A DNA stretch of 64,000 bases from Paracoccus aminovorans (GCF_900005615.1 NZ_LN832560.1:1-64000), one strand, 5' to 3'; positions 36,296-46,900 are shown, counted from the first letter of the stretch. The notes: a model not told the origin generated them from the sequence alone. Translations and numbers: made by a program.

Positions 36296-37616
36296 GGCAG
36301 GGGCCTTTCGGAATTGGGAAACATCAGCGGGTGGCTGTCGGTGACGCCGCCGGGCAGCAGCGCGGGAAAGCGACTTTGCGCAAAGCGCAGGATCTGCACC
36401 GCCGGGCTGGTCAGCAGCATCCGCGCCTGCGGGGCGGTCCACATCACCTTGTCCACCATATCGTTGGGACGATAGGCGCTGTCGGCCAGCCCATCGCCGT
36501 TCAGGTCGAACCCGGCATTGTCGGACCAGTAGTTGCCGATGCCGTCCTGCGACCATTCCAGATAGCGCGAGCCCACGTATTTCACCTGCACGCGGTTGCC
36601 GATGAAATCGTTGCGGGACATGTGGTTGCCTTCGGCCCCGGCGGTGAAATGGATGCCGATGGCGCAGCCCTCGAAGCGGTTGCCGGCAAAGCTGTTGCGG
36701 TTGGCGTTGTAGATGAAGACGCATTTCTCCGGCGCGATCCGCGCCCCGGTCGAGGCCTCGGCCACGGGCACGCCCGCCTCGGCGCTTTGCCCGGCGTCGC
36801 GCCAGCGGCTTTCGGGCGCGGGGTGGCCTGCGACGCGGTTGCCCTCGATCATCGAGCGGTTGGCCGAGTTGAACAGGAAGCCATAGTCGCGGTCGTTCTC
36901 GGAGGTGTTGCCGGTGATCTCCAGCCGGTCCGAGAACATGATCGCATAGCCCATGCCGTTGTCCCGCGAGCGGTTGCCGGTAATCCGGCTGTCCGAGGTG
37001 TTCATGTAATGGATGGCGAAGCGGGTGCCGTGGATGTCGTTGTCGCGAAAGGTGTTCTGCTTGGACACCGAGACGAAGATGCCGTCGCGGCCCTGGGTGA
37101 TCTCGTTGCGCTCGACCACGGCGCCGGGGGCGTTCCAGACGGTGACGCCGTTGCCCAGCTGGGACTGCCGGCCCAGGCGGCCGGTGATGCGGTTGCCGGC
37201 GACCAGGCTGTCGCGGGCGCCCTGGATGCGGATGCCGTGCAGGTTGTCGGTCAGAACGTTGCCCTCGACCCGCGCCCGCAGCGCCTTCCTGGTCAGGAAG
37301 ACGCCGGAATCCATCCGGTCGAGGTCGCTGCCCGAGCCGGTGATCGTCAGCCCCGTCACCGTCGCGTCGGGCGCATCGACCAGGATGACATGGCCCGCGC
37401 CATGGCCATCGACCACGGCGCCGGGCTGTCCCCGCAGCGCCAGCGGCGCGGCGATGGTCAGGGGGCCGCGCCAGCGCCCGGCCCCCAGCAGGATTTCGTC
37501 GCCCGCCCCGCCCGCTGCAGCGCCGAGGCCAGAGCGGCATCGTCCGCCGGCTGCCAGACCGTCGCCGCAACCGGCGGGGCCGTCAGCAGCAGGGCAAGGG
37601 CAAGGCGCAGCCTCAT
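36292..37616 (-). pseudogene. nosD: nosD, periplasmic copper-site maturation protein, with a one-base frameshift
   Basis: NosD is a right-handed beta-helix protein that shuttles Cu and S from NosFY to NosZ. The start [18 protein letters not shown] (signal peptide, ATG at 37616) overlaps the nosZ stop codon. After about 35 residues the frame is lost at the CCCC run 37506-37509 (plus strand). One added base restores ALQRAGAGDEILLGAGRW and the rest of the protein, with CASH repeats such as NLHGIRIQG, NGMGYAIMF and NRNSFAGNRFEG. As it stands only an in-frame GTG at 37416 could start the body, and without a signal peptide. It is either a real mutation or a sequencing error in a G/C run. Confidence 0.8.
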
Positions 37617-39544
37617 GCCGGCTCCACCAGCATGCGGCCCTTCATCTCCATGTGCATGGCATGGCAGAACCACGAACAGTAATACCAATAGACGCCCGGC
37701 CGGTCGGCCTTGAAGGTGACGGAGGCGGTGGCCTGCGGCGCGACCTCCATGTTGATGCCGTAGTTGATGATGCTGAAGCCGTGGGTCAGGTCCTCGACCT
37801 CGTCGATATTGGTGACATAGACGGTGACCTCGTCGCCCTGCTTGACGGTGAAGCTTTCCAGCCCGAAGGCCGGCGCCGAGGAGGTCATGTAGACCCGCAC
37901 CTTGTTGCCGTCGCGGATCACCTCGCTGTCGGTCATCAGGTCGATATCGTCCTTTTTCGCCTGCTCGACCGCGTCGGCGAAGAACGGATCGGCGCGGTCC
38001 CAGATCGAGACCGGGTTGATCTTCGAGGCGTGGACGATGGTCGCGTCATGCGGCTCGGCAAAGGTCGGGTTGTCGTGGACGATCTTCATCTCGTCGCCCG
38101 AGATGTCGATCAGCTGGTCGCATTCCGGCTTCAGCGGTCCGACGTTCAGGAAGCGGTCCTTCGAGAACTTGTTGAGCGAGATCAGCCATTTGCCGTCCGC
38201 TTCCTTGGTCTGGCCCATCGAGGTGTGGTTGTGGCCGGGCTGGTAATGCACGTCCAGCTTCTGCCGGATGGGATCGACCTGCTCGCCGTTATAGGCGCGG
38301 ATCGCGTCCTCGATGTTCCACTTGCAGATCTGGCTGTCGATGAACAGCGTCGTATAGGCGTTGCCGCGCCCGTCATAGGCGGTGTGCAGCGGCCCCAGGC
38401 CCAGCTCCGGCTCGGCCACCACGCAGTCGCGGCCCCCGATCTTGTCGGCGAAGAGATCGTCGAACTTGCGCACGTCGAAGACCGTGACCGTGGGCGACAG
38501 CTTGCCGTTCGCCACGATATGGATGCCGTCGGGCGCGGTGTTGATGCCGTGCGGGCCGTTCGCGACCGGGATATAGCGCACCAGCTTGTTCTTGTCGCCG
38601 GTGCCGTCCAGCACCCGCACGCCGCCGCGCTCCTCGCCCTCGCCGGCCTTCACGGCGGCCTCGATGGCGTGGATGTTGAAGACGGTCAGCCAGTCCTGGT
38701 CCTTCTCCATCGTCTCTTCCAGCGTCACCCCGCCTTCCGAGTTGTAGCAGGTGGCAAAGGCGTATTTGCCCTGGTAGTCGGCATCGACGTTGTCGAGGTT
38801 GCCGTCCACCTTGATCTGCCAGGCCACCTGCATCGTGTCGCCGTCGATGGCCGAGAAGATCGAGAAATACTGCTTGGGATCGTCCAGCACCGAGCCGTCG
38901 TTCGGCAGCGGCACCCCGTCCTCGCCATTGGCGAAGACATAGCCGGTGCGCGGGTATTTCTGCACCCGCAGCCCGTGGACGGTATGCTGGTTCGGCAGCT
39001 CGATGATCTTGTCGCAGCGCATCACGTCCAGCCGCACGCGGGCGACACGGGTATTGGCCTTGTCGTTGATGAAAAAATAGCGCCCGTCATAGGTGCCGTC
39101 GGTGAACGAGGGATGCGGGTGGTGGGCGTCGCCGTTGGTATAGATGCCGCCCTTATCCTTGAGGAACGCGCGGGTCTCGGGGGTCAGCCCCTCGGTCAGC
39201 ACCTTCAGCGACTCGTTGGTCTGGCCCCAGCCGGTGGCGCTTTCGCGGTTGAAGATCGGCACGCGGATCAGCTCGCGCATCGAGGGCAGGCCGACGATGC
39301 GCACCTCGCCCGAATGGCCGCCCGAGACGAGGGTGTAATATTCGTCCAGCTCGCCCGGCGCGACCTCATAGGCGGGACGCTCGCCGGTCTGGGCGGCCGC
39401 CTGCCCGGCGATGCCGGCGGCGGCTAGCCCCGCCCCGGCGCCCAGAAGCGCGCGCGGCGCCACGGTGCCGGCCGTAGCGGCGACCGCCATGCCGCTGCCC
39501 AGCAACTGGCGGCGGTTCAACCGGTGATCGGTGTCTTTGGTCAT
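37613..39544 (-). CDS. nosZ: Nitrous-oxide reductase NosZ (clade I, Tat-exported)
   Basis: Terminal denitrification enzyme reducing N2O to N2 in the periplasm, 643 residues. The Tat signal is [14 protein letters not shown]. Copper ligands of the CuZ centre include the His pair in GDAHHPHPS (141-142) and later His residues ([32 protein letters not shown]). The CuA site is complete at the C terminus: Cys623, Trp625, Cys627, His631 and Met634 in [12 protein letters not shown]. The gene is intact. It lies 1 bp after nosR and overlaps nosD by four bases. Confidence 0.97.
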   Translation of the reverse strand: MTKDTDHRLNRRQLLGSGMAVAATAGTVAPRALLGAGAGLAAAGIAGQAAAQTGERPAYEVAPGELDEYYTLVSGGHSGEVRIVGLPSMRELIRVPIFNRESATGWGQTNESLKVLTEGLTPETRAFLKDKGGIYTNGDAHHPHPSFTDGTYDGRYFFINDKANTRVARVRLDVMRCDKIIELPNQHTVHGLRVQKYPRTGYVFANGEDGVPLPNDGSVLDDPKQYFSIFSAIDGDTMQVAWQIKVDGNLDNVDADYQGKYAFATCYNSEGGVTLEETMEKDQDWLTVFNIHAIEAAVKAGEGEERGGVRVLDGTGDKNKLVRYIPVANGPHGINTAPDGIHIVANGKLSPTVTVFDVRKFDDLFADKIGGRDCVVAEPELGLGPLHTAYDGRGNAYTTLFIDSQICKWNIEDAIRAYNGEQVDPIRQKLDVHYQPGHNHTSMGQTKEADGKWLISLNKFSKDRFLNVGPLKPECDQLIDISGDEMKIVHDNPTFAEPHDATIVHASKINPVSIWDRADPFFADAVEQAKKDDIDLMTDSEVIRDGNKVRVYMTSSAPAFGLESFTVKQGDEVTVYVTNIDEVEDLTHGFSIINYGINMEVAPQATASVTFKADRPGVYWYYCSWFCHAMHMEMKGRMLVEPA

Positions 39545-39545
39545 G

Positions 39546-41815
39546 TCATGCTCCTTTGGAATCGGGGATGGATGCGGGCCGTGCCGCCCTTTGCGCCTGA
39601 AAGGCCGGGGGCGCCTTTCCGGCGCTTTTCGCCGGGGCGGGGGCGCCTGCGCCCAGGTTCGGTGCCCCGCTGCGCGCGATCTTTTCGCGCCGGGCCTTGA
39701 GGGTGATCATGTGCGGGCAGCGGGTGTCGTCGTGGTAGAGCACCTGGCAATTCATGCAGTAGATGCATTCGTTGACGTTGATCTGCCCTTCGGGGTGGAT
39801 GGCCTGGACCGGGCAGTCGTTGGCGCAACGCTGACAGGGGCTGCCGCATTCCGGCCAGCGTTTCAGCCACTCGAACATTCGCATCCGCCCCGGGATCGCC
39901 AGCGCCGCGCCCAGGGGGCACAGGTAGCGGCAATAGAAGCGTTCGATGAACAGCCCCGGCAGCAGGCAGGCCAGGGCGAACAGCACGAAGCCCCATTCGC
40001 GCATGAATTTCAGGATGATCGCGGTCTTGAAGGGCTCGACCTCGGCATAGACCTCGGCGTCGGACAGCGAATAGAGCGACAGGCCGAACAGCCCCAGGAA
40101 GATCATGTATTTGACCGGCCATATCCGTTCGTGCAGGCCCCAGGGCAGGGTGATCTGCGGAAAGCGCAGCTTGCGGGCGACGGTGTTCGACAGTTCCTGC
40201 AGCGCGCCAAAGGGACACAGCCAGCCGCAGAACGGGCCGCGGCCCCAGAACAGCAGCCCGGCGGCGACGGCGCACCACAGGATGAAGACCAGCGGCGCCG
40301 ACAGGAAATATTCCCAGGAAAAGCCCGAGAGCAGCGCATTGGCGAAGGTCAGCACGTTCACGACCGACAGCTGCGTGTTCACCAGCCAGCCCAGCCAGAC
40401 CAGGGTGAAGGCCAGATAGGCGCGGCGCAGCCACAGGAAGGTGCGCGGGTGTTTCACCAGCACATCCTGGAAGAAGAAGATCGCTGTCAGCACCGCCAGC
40501 GCCACGCCCAGGATGGCGATGTTGACCTGGTTCATCTGCCACATGGTCTTCCACAGGGCGGGGCCTTCGTCGTCCTCGACGGGCTCGCCGACCTGCGTCG
40601 GGGCGGGGGTCGTTGCCGCCGCAGGCGCGGGTTCGGGGCGGGCAGCAGGTAGCGTTCCGGGATCTGATAGGCCAGGTCGAAGGGCAGGGTGGCCTTGTCG
40701 CGGCCCGTGGTCGCGCGCTGGACCAGCAATTGCAGGTCGAAGGGCCGGGTCACGTCGAAGGCGAAGTCCTGCGGCACCACGAACAGCGCGATCTCTTTCA
40801 GCCGCGGCGCGCCGGGGGCGGCCAGCGCGGCGATGCGGGTATGGTCGCGGTCGTGGAAGCGCTGGCCCTGGCCGTCCTGCAACAGCTCGATCCGGTCGAA
40901 GATGCCGCCGCGCACATAGCCCGAGCCCTTGAAGGAATAGGCGCCGTCGCCCGCGACCAGCACCGCCGCCTGGCCCGGCTGCAGTTTCGCCGCCATCCGC
41001 TCATAGGCCACGTCGCCCAGCAGGCTGCGGCCGATGGCGGGGACCGAGACCGGGGCGAGGTAAAGCGTGATGAAATCGTCCTCGGGGTTCGCGGTCTCGG
41101 GCCGTCCGGCCGCCAGCGGCTGGCCGGCGTCCTCGAAAGCCTTGCTGACCTCGCTCACGCTCATCACCATCGACCGGACCGAGCCGTCGCCCAGCAGCGT
41201 CTGCCAGTCCTCGGTCGCGGTGACGGCGGGGTCCAGTTCGCGCTTGACCTCGGCCGGGGCCGCAGCGGCGCCGAGGCCGTCCAGCCGCCCCGAGCGGATC
41301 AGCTTGACGGCCGAGCGCACGACGCTGTCGCCCATCACCAGCACCGTCACCGTGGCGCCGGACACGATCTCGGCCTGCGGCGGTTTCGCCTCGCCCGCCG
41401 CGACCCGGCCCAGGTCGGCGCCGATCAGCCCGTTCAGTGCCGCCAGAACCTTGGGCTCGGGGATGCCGATCAGGACGATGGGTTCGTGATGCTCGACCAG
41501 GTTGATGCCGCGGATGACGCCCTGCGGGTCGATGCCGACGACGATGCGGATCGGCTTGCCGGAATAGCCGGTCGAGGCGGTGAAATCGCTGTTGAGATAG
41601 GCATAGCCCAGTTTTTCGCCGCCCTTCAGCACCGGCACGATGGCCGGGTCGCCCTCGGGCGGGCCATAGGCGTCGGCACCCTGGAACAGCGTCGCCGCAG
41701 GCGTCTTGTCCAGGGCCTCGGCCAGGGTCAGGGCCATGGCGGCGGGTGCGGCCAGCCAGCAGGCGGCCAGCAGCACCAGGGGCAGCACCCATGCGGTCAG
41801 ATTGCGAAATCTCAT
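39546..41815 (-). pseudogene. nosR: nosR, polytopic flavo-iron-sulphur protein, with a one-base frameshift
   Basis: NosR donates electrons for N2O reduction and is needed for nos expression. The first part (from the ATG at 41815) has a signal sequence and the periplasmic FMN-binding domain, with EIVSGATVTVLVMGDSVVRSA holding the flavinylated Thr. The second part has the membrane helices with CGWLCPFGALQ and CRYLCPLGAA, and ferredoxin motifs CGSPCQRCANDCP and CIYCMNCQ. They are in different frames; one base added to the run GGGG at 40635-40638 (plus strand) gives continuous LPAPEPAPAAATTPAP and a normal NosR of about 755 residues. It is either truly broken or a base-calling error. Confidence 0.85.
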
Positions 41816-41879
41816 CCCGGAACCCCGGCGGCTTCTTCCAATACGGGTCTCAGGATCGCAGCTTTCGCCGCCCTCGACT

Positions 41880-41893
41880 TTGCGCCGCCGCAA
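41880..41893 (-). promoter_or_regulatory. Possible FNR/NNR-type site upstream of nosR
   Basis: TTGCGCCGCCGCAA has the TTG-N8-CAA spacing and inverted TTGCG/CGCAA arms of CRP/FNR-family boxes. It is centred about 71 bp before the nosR start. The inner bases do not match the TTGAT-N4-ATCAA consensus. Confidence 0.35.
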
Positions 41894-41921
41894 TGTCCGG
41901 CGCAGGGGCCTGCCGGGAACG

Positions 41922-41979
41922 AAAAGGGCCGGCGCGCCGATCTGCAGCGCGCCGACCTTTGGTGCTTTTCCGGCCCTTG
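41922..41979 (-). terminator. Terminator after dctA
   Basis: On the minus strand AAGGGCCGG pairs with CCGGCCCTT, and an inner stem CGGCGCGC/GCGCGCCG is nested inside (41930-41954). TTTTCG follows. It lies directly after the dctA stop codon and separates dctA from the nosR promoter. Confidence 0.65.
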
Positions 41980-41983
41980 CCGG

Positions 41984-43351
41984 TCAGTCGGCGCTGGCCT
42001 CGTTCAGTTGCAGGCCTGCGGGGGCGCCGTGCAGGTCGTGGACCGGATGCGCGACACCCTCGGCGCCGCCGTTCAGGACCCGGTCGAACTGCTCGCGGTC
42101 CAGCGCGTTCTCCCAGCGGCTGACCACCACGGTGGCGACCGCGTTGCCGATGAAATTGGTCAGCGAGCGGCATTCCGACATGAAGCGGTCCACGCCCAGG
42201 ATCAGCGCCATGCCGGCGACCGGCACCGTGGGCACCACCGACAGCGTCGCCGCCAGGGTGATGAAGCCGGCCCCGGTCACGCCCGCCGCGCCCTTCGAGG
42301 ACAGCATGGCGACCAGCAAGAGCAGCACCTGCTGTTGCAGCGACAGATCGGTGTTGGTGGCCTGGGCGATGAACAGCGCCGCCAGGGTCATGTAGATGTT
42401 GGTGCCGTCCAGGTTGAAGCTGTAGCCCGTCGGCACCACCAGTCCCACGACCGAGCGCTTGCAGCCCGCCTTCTCCATCTTCTCCATCAGCGAGGGCAGG
42501 GCGGATTCCGAGGACGAGGTGCCCAGCACCAGCAGCAGCTCCGCCTTGAGATAGGCGATCAGCTTGAAGATCGAGAAGCCGTTCAGCATGCAGACCGTGC
42601 CCAGCACCACCACCACGAACAGCGCCGAGGTCAGGTAGAAGGTGCCGACCAGTGTCGCCAGGTTCACCACCGAGGCGATGCCGTATTTGCCGATGGTGAA
42701 GGCGAAGGCCCCGAAGGCGCCGATGGGCGCGGCCTTCATCAGGATGTCCACCATGCGGAACACGGCGTGGCTGATCGCCTCGAACATCGTGACGACCGGC
42801 TTGCCCTTGTCGCCGATCAGGATCAGGCCGATGCCGAACAGGATGGCGACGAACAGCACCTGCAGGATGTTGCCCTCGACGAAGGCCGAGGTCATCGTGG
42901 TCGGGATGATGTCCATGACGAAGCCGGTCAGCGAGGTCTCATGCGCCTTGGCGGCATAGTCGGCGACCTTGCTGGCATCCAGCGTCGCCGGGTCGATGTT
43001 CATGCCGGCGCCGGGCTGGATGACGTTCGCGGTGATCAGCCCGACGATCAGCGCCAGGGTCGAGAAGGTCAGGAAATAGCCGAAGGCCTTGCCCACGACC
43101 GAGCCCACGCCCTTCAGCGTGCCCATGCCGGCCAGGCCGGTGACGATGGTCAGGAAGATGACCGGGGCGATGATCATCTTGACCAGCTTGATGAAGGCGT
43201 CGCCCAGGGGCTTCAGCGCCTCGCCGGTCTGCGGATAGAAATGGCCGATCAGCGCGCCGGCGGCGATGGCGATCAGCACCTGGAAATACAGGTGGCGATA
43301 GAACGGGCGCGGCGCGTGAACGACGGGCGCTGCCGAGGTGTCGATTTGCAT
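41984..43351 (-). CDS. dctA: C4-dicarboxylate transporter DctA
   Basis: Sodium or proton symporter for succinate, fumarate and malate, 455 residues from the ATG at 43351. SDF-family landmarks are [29 protein letters not shown], the serine-rich re-entrant loop [37 protein letters not shown] (with the Asn/Asp substrate site) and [18 protein letters not shown]. It is divergent from dctBD. The leader between them has two TGTGTGGA-type repeats. Confidence 0.95.
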   Translation of the reverse strand: MQIDTSAAPVVHAPRPFYRHLYFQVLIAIAAGALIGHFYPQTGEALKPLGDAFIKLVKMIIAPVIFLTIVTGLAGMGTLKGVGSVVGKAFGYFLTFSTLALIVGLITANVIQPGAGMNIDPATLDASKVADYAAKAHETSLTGFVMDIIPTTMTSAFVEGNILQVLFVAILFGIGLILIGDKGKPVVTMFEAISHAVFRMVDILMKAAPIGAFGAFAFTIGKYGIASVVNLATLVGTFYLTSALFVVVVLGTVCMLNGFSIFKLIAYLKAELLLVLGTSSSESALPSLMEKMEKAGCKRSVVGLVVPTGYSFNLDGTNIYMTLAALFIAQATNTDLSLQQQVLLLLVAMLSSKGAAGVTGAGFITLAATLSVVPTVPVAGMALILGVDRFMSECRSLTNFIGNAVATVVVSRWENALDREQFDRVLNGGAEGVAHPVHDLHGAPAGLQLNEASAD

Positions 43352-43488
43352 GGGGGCCTCCTCCGACCTGCGAATGACGGGTATGTGACAGCCATGATAA
43401 AGCGGCGGGCTTTGGCGCCCAAAAGCCGGGCGCATGGCAGCAATGCATTGTAATCATGGATTTTTGGCGGCGGAACGCCGCGGAAATC

Positions 43489-43536
43489 GTGCGGTTTTCC
43501 ACACAGTGCCGGCGTGCTAGTGTGAAAATCCACACA
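43489..43536 (-). promoter_or_regulatory. Tandem DctD-type upstream activator sites
   Basis: Plus-strand GTGCGGTTTTCCACAC (43489-43504) and TGTGAAAATCCACACA (43521-43536) are imperfect dyads. Read on the minus strand each begins TGTGTGGA, and they repeat with a 31-bp period, about three helical turns. Rhizobial DctD binds tandem dyads of the TGTGCGG-N4-CCGCACA kind, so these are probable DctD sites acting on dctA. They are 138-185 bp upstream of the dctA start codon. Confidence 0.65.
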
Positions 43537-43572
43537 GGGCGGAGAGGGCGCTTGCGACACAGGGACCCGGCG

Positions 43573-45249
43573 GTGACGGCTGATTCGATGCGGGCGCTGG
43601 CGGCACCGCGGCGTCTGGCCGCGGTGCTTGTGGTGCTGGCGCTGTTTCTGGGCCTGCTGGCGCTGACCTTTACCCTGGTGCGGGACCGGGCGGTGCGCGA
43701 CCTGGGCCAGCGGCTGGAGGTGACGGCGCGCACCCGGGTGCAGGCGCTGGAAAGCGTGCTGGCCAAGCAGCGCGCGGTGGCGGTGGTGCTGTCCGACGAC
43801 AGCCTGATGCGCGAGGCGTTGGCCGATCCCGCGGCCGGGACGGCGGCACGGGCCTCGCACAAGCTGGAGCGGTTGAGCGAGGCGACGGACAGTGCCGTGA
43901 TCTATCTGCTGGACCGCGACGGGCTGGCCATCGCCGCCTCGAACTGGAACGAGGAGGCCAGCTTCGTCGGCTCGAACTACGGTTTCCGCGACTATTTCAG
44001 CCAGGCGCTGCTGCGGGGCGAGGCGACGCAATTCGCCCTGGGCACGGTCAGCAAGCGGCCGGGCCTGTATCTGTCGCATGACGTGGCCGTGGCCGGCCGG
44101 CCGCGCGGGGTGATCGTGGTCAAGGTCGAATTCGACCGCACCGAGGCGAACTGGTCGCAGGCCGGCGAGCGCATCTTCGTGACCGATGCCGCCGGGCAGG
44201 TGATCCTGTCCAGCACCCCGGCGCTGCGCTTCGGCCCCTTGCCGGCGTCCGGCCCGGGCGAGGTGGCGGCGGCGCTGCCGGTGCCCGGCGCCGACTGGCG
44301 GCTGGTGATCCGGGCACCCGCCGCCGAGGCGACCGCGGCGGCGGTGCTGGCGACGGGGACGGTCGGCTTCCTGCTGTCTCTGGCCCTGGGCGGGGGTGTC
44401 TGGGCCGCGCGCGCCCGCACCCGCGCCGCCCGCCGCGCCGAGGCCGAGCGGCGTTACCGCGCCGACCTGGAACGTGCCGTGGACGAACGCACCCGCGACC
44501 TGACCGCCGAGATGCGCGAGCGCCGCGCCGCCGAGCAGCGGCTGGCCCAGTTGCAGGGCGAGATGGTCCAGGCCAACAAGCTGGCGACGCTGGGCCAGAT
44601 CACCGCCGGCGTCGCGCATGAGGTGAACACGCCGCTCGCCACCATTCGCCTGCTAGCCGAGAACGGCCGCCAGATGCTGCCCGAGGGCGCGGCGCCGGAT
44701 GTGGCCGGCAACCTGGACCAGATCCTGCGCATGTCCGACCGCATCGCCCAGATCACCACCGAGCTGCGCGGCTTTGCCCGCAAGGCCACCGGCGAGCTGG
44801 GTCCCGTGGCGCTGAAGGAGGCGCTGGACGCCGCGCTGCTGCTGGTCGCCAGCCGTCGCCGGGCCGAGGGCATCCGCATGGTGCTGCCGCAGATCCCGCC
44901 CGGCCTGACCGTGCGGGCCGAGCGGGTGCGGCTGGAGCAGATCCTCGTCAACCTGATCCAGAACGCGCAAGAGGCGCTCTCGGGCCGACCGGACGCCGAA
45001 TTGCGCATCGAACTGCACGAGCAGCCCGACCGCGTGCGGCTGACCATCCGCGACAACGGGCCGGGGCTGGCGCCCGGCATCGCCGCGACGCTGTTCACGC
45101 CCTTCGCCACCTCGAAGCCGCGCGGGTTGGGGCTGGGGCTGGTGATCTCGCGCGAGATCGCCCGCGACTTCGGCGGCGAGCTGACCGCGGCACCCTCCGA
45201 GCCGGGGCAGGGTGCCAGCTTCCACCTGGACCTGCCGAGGCTGCCATGA
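43573..45249 (+). CDS. dctB: C4-dicarboxylate sensor histidine kinase DctB
   Basis: Membrane sensor of about 558 residues. A first membrane helix (RLAAVLVVLALFLGLLAL) is followed by a periplasmic double-PAS/Cache domain of about 240 residues (with WNEEASFVGSNYGFRDYFSQAL and GTVSKRPGLYLSHDV), a second helix and a coiled-coil linker. Then come HisKA with GVAHEVNTPLATIRLLAEN (His 349) and an HATPase with NLIQNAQEAL, DNGPGL and GLGLVISREI. The GTG at 43573 has AGGGA seven bases upstream; a TTG at 43552 or the ATG at 43588 are alternatives. It overlaps dctD by four bases. Confidence 0.92.
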   Translation: MTADSMRALAAPRRLAAVLVVLALFLGLLALTFTLVRDRAVRDLGQRLEVTARTRVQALESVLAKQRAVAVVLSDDSLMREALADPAAGTAARASHKLERLSEATDSAVIYLLDRDGLAIAASNWNEEASFVGSNYGFRDYFSQALLRGEATQFALGTVSKRPGLYLSHDVAVAGRPRGVIVVKVEFDRTEANWSQAGERIFVTDAAGQVILSSTPALRFGPLPASGPGEVAAALPVPGADWRLVIRAPAAEATAAAVLATGTVGFLLSLALGGGVWAARARTRAARRAEAERRYRADLERAVDERTRDLTAEMRERRAAEQRLAQLQGEMVQANKLATLGQITAGVAHEVNTPLATIRLLAENGRQMLPEGAAPDVAGNLDQILRMSDRIAQITTELRGFARKATGELGPVALKEALDAALLLVASRRRAEGIRMVLPQIPPGLTVRAERVRLEQILVNLIQNAQEALSGRPDAELRIELHEQPDRVRLTIRDNGPGLAPGIAATLFTPFATSKPRGLGLGLVISREIARDFGGELTAAPSEPGQGASFHLDLPRLP

Positions 45250-46589
45250 CCGAGGTCCCGCTCGTCCGCCTGGTCGACGACGACCCCGATCTTCTGGCCG
45301 CGCAGGCGCAGGCGCTGAAGCTGGCCGGCTTTCGGGCCGAAACCTTCGACGACCCCGCCGAGGCGCTGCAGGGCCTTGGCCCCGACTGGCCAGGCGTGGT
45401 TCTGTCCGACGTGCGCATGCCGGGCATGGATGGGTTCCAGCTGTTCCAGCGCATTCATGCGCTGGACCCGGAACTGCCGGTGATCCTGCTGACCGGGCAT
45501 GGCGACGTGCCGATGGCGGTCGCGGCACTGAAGCAGGGCGTTTACGACTTCCTGACCAAGCCCATCGGCGGCGGCCCCTTGGCGGCGGCGCTGGCGCGGG
45601 CGGCATCCGCGCGGGCGCTGGTGCTGGAAAACCGCGCCCTGCGCGCCCGCCAGGGCGACGAGCCGCGGACCGAGATCGGGCTCAGCGGCGCCTCGCCGGT
45701 CATGGTGCATCTGCGCGACAGCATCGAACGGCTGGCCCAGCTGGGCGGCGACGTGTTGATCACCGGGCCCGAGGGGGCGGGCAAGCGCACCGCCGCGCGC
45801 GCGATCCACCGGCAAAGCCCGCGCCGCGCCCGCGCCTTTACCCATGTGCAATGCGCGGCGCTGGACGAGGCCCGCTTCGACGCCGAGCTGATGGGGATCG
45901 AGGCGCCCGGCACCCGCATGGCCCGCCAGGCCGGCAAGCTGGAAAAGACCCATCGCGGCACGCTGTTCCTGGACGAGATCGACGCCCTGGCCCCGGCCTT
46001 GCAGGCGCGCCTGCAGGCAATCCTGCAGGCGGGCGAGATCTGGCCCGCCGGCGCCGCCGCGCCGCGGCCCCTGGACCTGCGGCTGATCGCCTCGACCGGC
46101 CGCGATCTTGCGCAGATGGTCGAGGCCGGCACGTTCCGCGGCGACCTCTATTACCGCATCGCGGCCGCAAGCCTGCAGATGCCGGCCCTGGCGCAGCGGC
46201 GCGAGGATGTCCCGGCCCTGTTCCGGCAGTTCCTGCTGCAGGCCTGCCAGCGGCTGAACCTGCCGGTGACGCCGGTGACGGGCGCGGTCAAGGCGCGGCT
46301 CGCCAGCCACGACTGGCCGGGCAACCTGGCCGAGTTGCAGCAATTCGCCGAAAGCCACGCGCTGGGGCTGGCCTCCTTTACCGGCGATGGCGCCGAGCAT
46401 GAGCCGGCGGCGGGGCTGGCCGATCTGGTCGCGGAATACGAGGCCGAACTGATCCGCGACGCCCTGCGCCGGGCCGAGGGCCATGCCACCCAGGCGATGG
46501 CGCGGTTGAAACTGCCGCGCAAGACCTTCTACGACAAGCTGGCCCGCCACGGCATCCGCCCCGCCGATTTCCGCGCCGGCGGCGGCTGA
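45246..46589 (+). CDS. dctD: DctD-like response regulator without a GAFTGA loop
   Basis: NtrC-family regulator of 447 residues. The receiver domain has phospho-acceptor Asp55 (VVLSDVRMPG) and Lys105. The AAA+ domain has Walker A GPEGAGKR (174-181), Walker B TLFLDEID and an arginine region RGDLYYRI. A Fis-type helix-turn-helix ends the protein (HATQAMARLKLPRKTFYDKL). The sigma-54 contact loop GAFTGA is absent: the place reads ELMGIEAPGTRMARQ (about 214-228). It may therefore act on sigma-70 promoters, as known for NtrC of Rhodobacter capsulatus. It is coupled to dctB by ATGA. Confidence 0.9.
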   Translation: MTEVPLVRLVDDDPDLLAAQAQALKLAGFRAETFDDPAEALQGLGPDWPGVVLSDVRMPGMDGFQLFQRIHALDPELPVILLTGHGDVPMAVAALKQGVYDFLTKPIGGGPLAAALARAASARALVLENRALRARQGDEPRTEIGLSGASPVMVHLRDSIERLAQLGGDVLITGPEGAGKRTAARAIHRQSPRRARAFTHVQCAALDEARFDAELMGIEAPGTRMARQAGKLEKTHRGTLFLDEIDALAPALQARLQAILQAGEIWPAGAAAPRPLDLRLIASTGRDLAQMVEAGTFRGDLYYRIAAASLQMPALAQRREDVPALFRQFLLQACQRLNLPVTPVTGAVKARLASHDWPGNLAELQQFAESHALGLASFTGDGAEHEPAAGLADLVAEYEAELIRDALRRAEGHATQAMARLKLPRKTFYDKLARHGIRPADFRAGGG

Positions 46590-46900
46590 CGCAAGCGGCC
46601 GGACCGCCGCGCCCCGCCCGCCCCGGCGGCGGCCGAGCCGCCTCGCATCCGGGACAACGGCCGGCACCGCAACGGCATTTCTTTCCGCCGGCCGGAGCCC
46701 TGGGTCTGAATAGGCAATTTTGCCTAGGCGCCGCTGCAACGCCCGCGTGGCAAAACAGCCGCCCACCCTATGCCCGCCTCCGGGGCGGCGGTATGGAAGC
46801 TCGGCGCGCGACATTCAGGCGCGCGATCCGCATCCTGGGGGCGGCTCGGCATGGGAAAGAGGCGACGCTTGCGCGACCCCGCGACCGGAGAAGGTCCGCG
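46590..46900. other. Intergenic gap, dctD to sensor kinase
   Basis: No gene is recognisable. An inverted repeat TAGGCA-ATTT-TGCCTA lies at 46711-46726, about 175 bp before the kinase start, and could be an operator. The ribosome site GGAGAAGG of the next gene lies at the end of the gap. Confidence 0.4.

Noticed and set aside
37416..37458. nosD starting at the GTG at 37416 as a complete gene
   Set aside because: This start has no ribosome site and would lack a signal peptide. The correct signal peptide is coded in the other frame from 37616, overlapping the nosZ stop codon.
41922..41979. The nested hairpins between dctA and nosR as a riboswitch or cruciform element
   Set aside because: Their position right after the dctA stop codon and the TTTTCG tail fit a simple terminator.
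40613..43453. A 946-codon plus-strand open frame over nosR and dctA
   Set aside because: Antisense shadow; the composition (Gln, His, Asp, Arg repeats) is as in the others.
43352..43488. A sigma-54 promoter for dctA
   Set aside because: I looked on the dctA strand for GG-N10-GC with the TGGCAC/TTGC pattern. TTGCTGCC and GGCTTTTGGGC come close, but neither has correct spacing with both elements.
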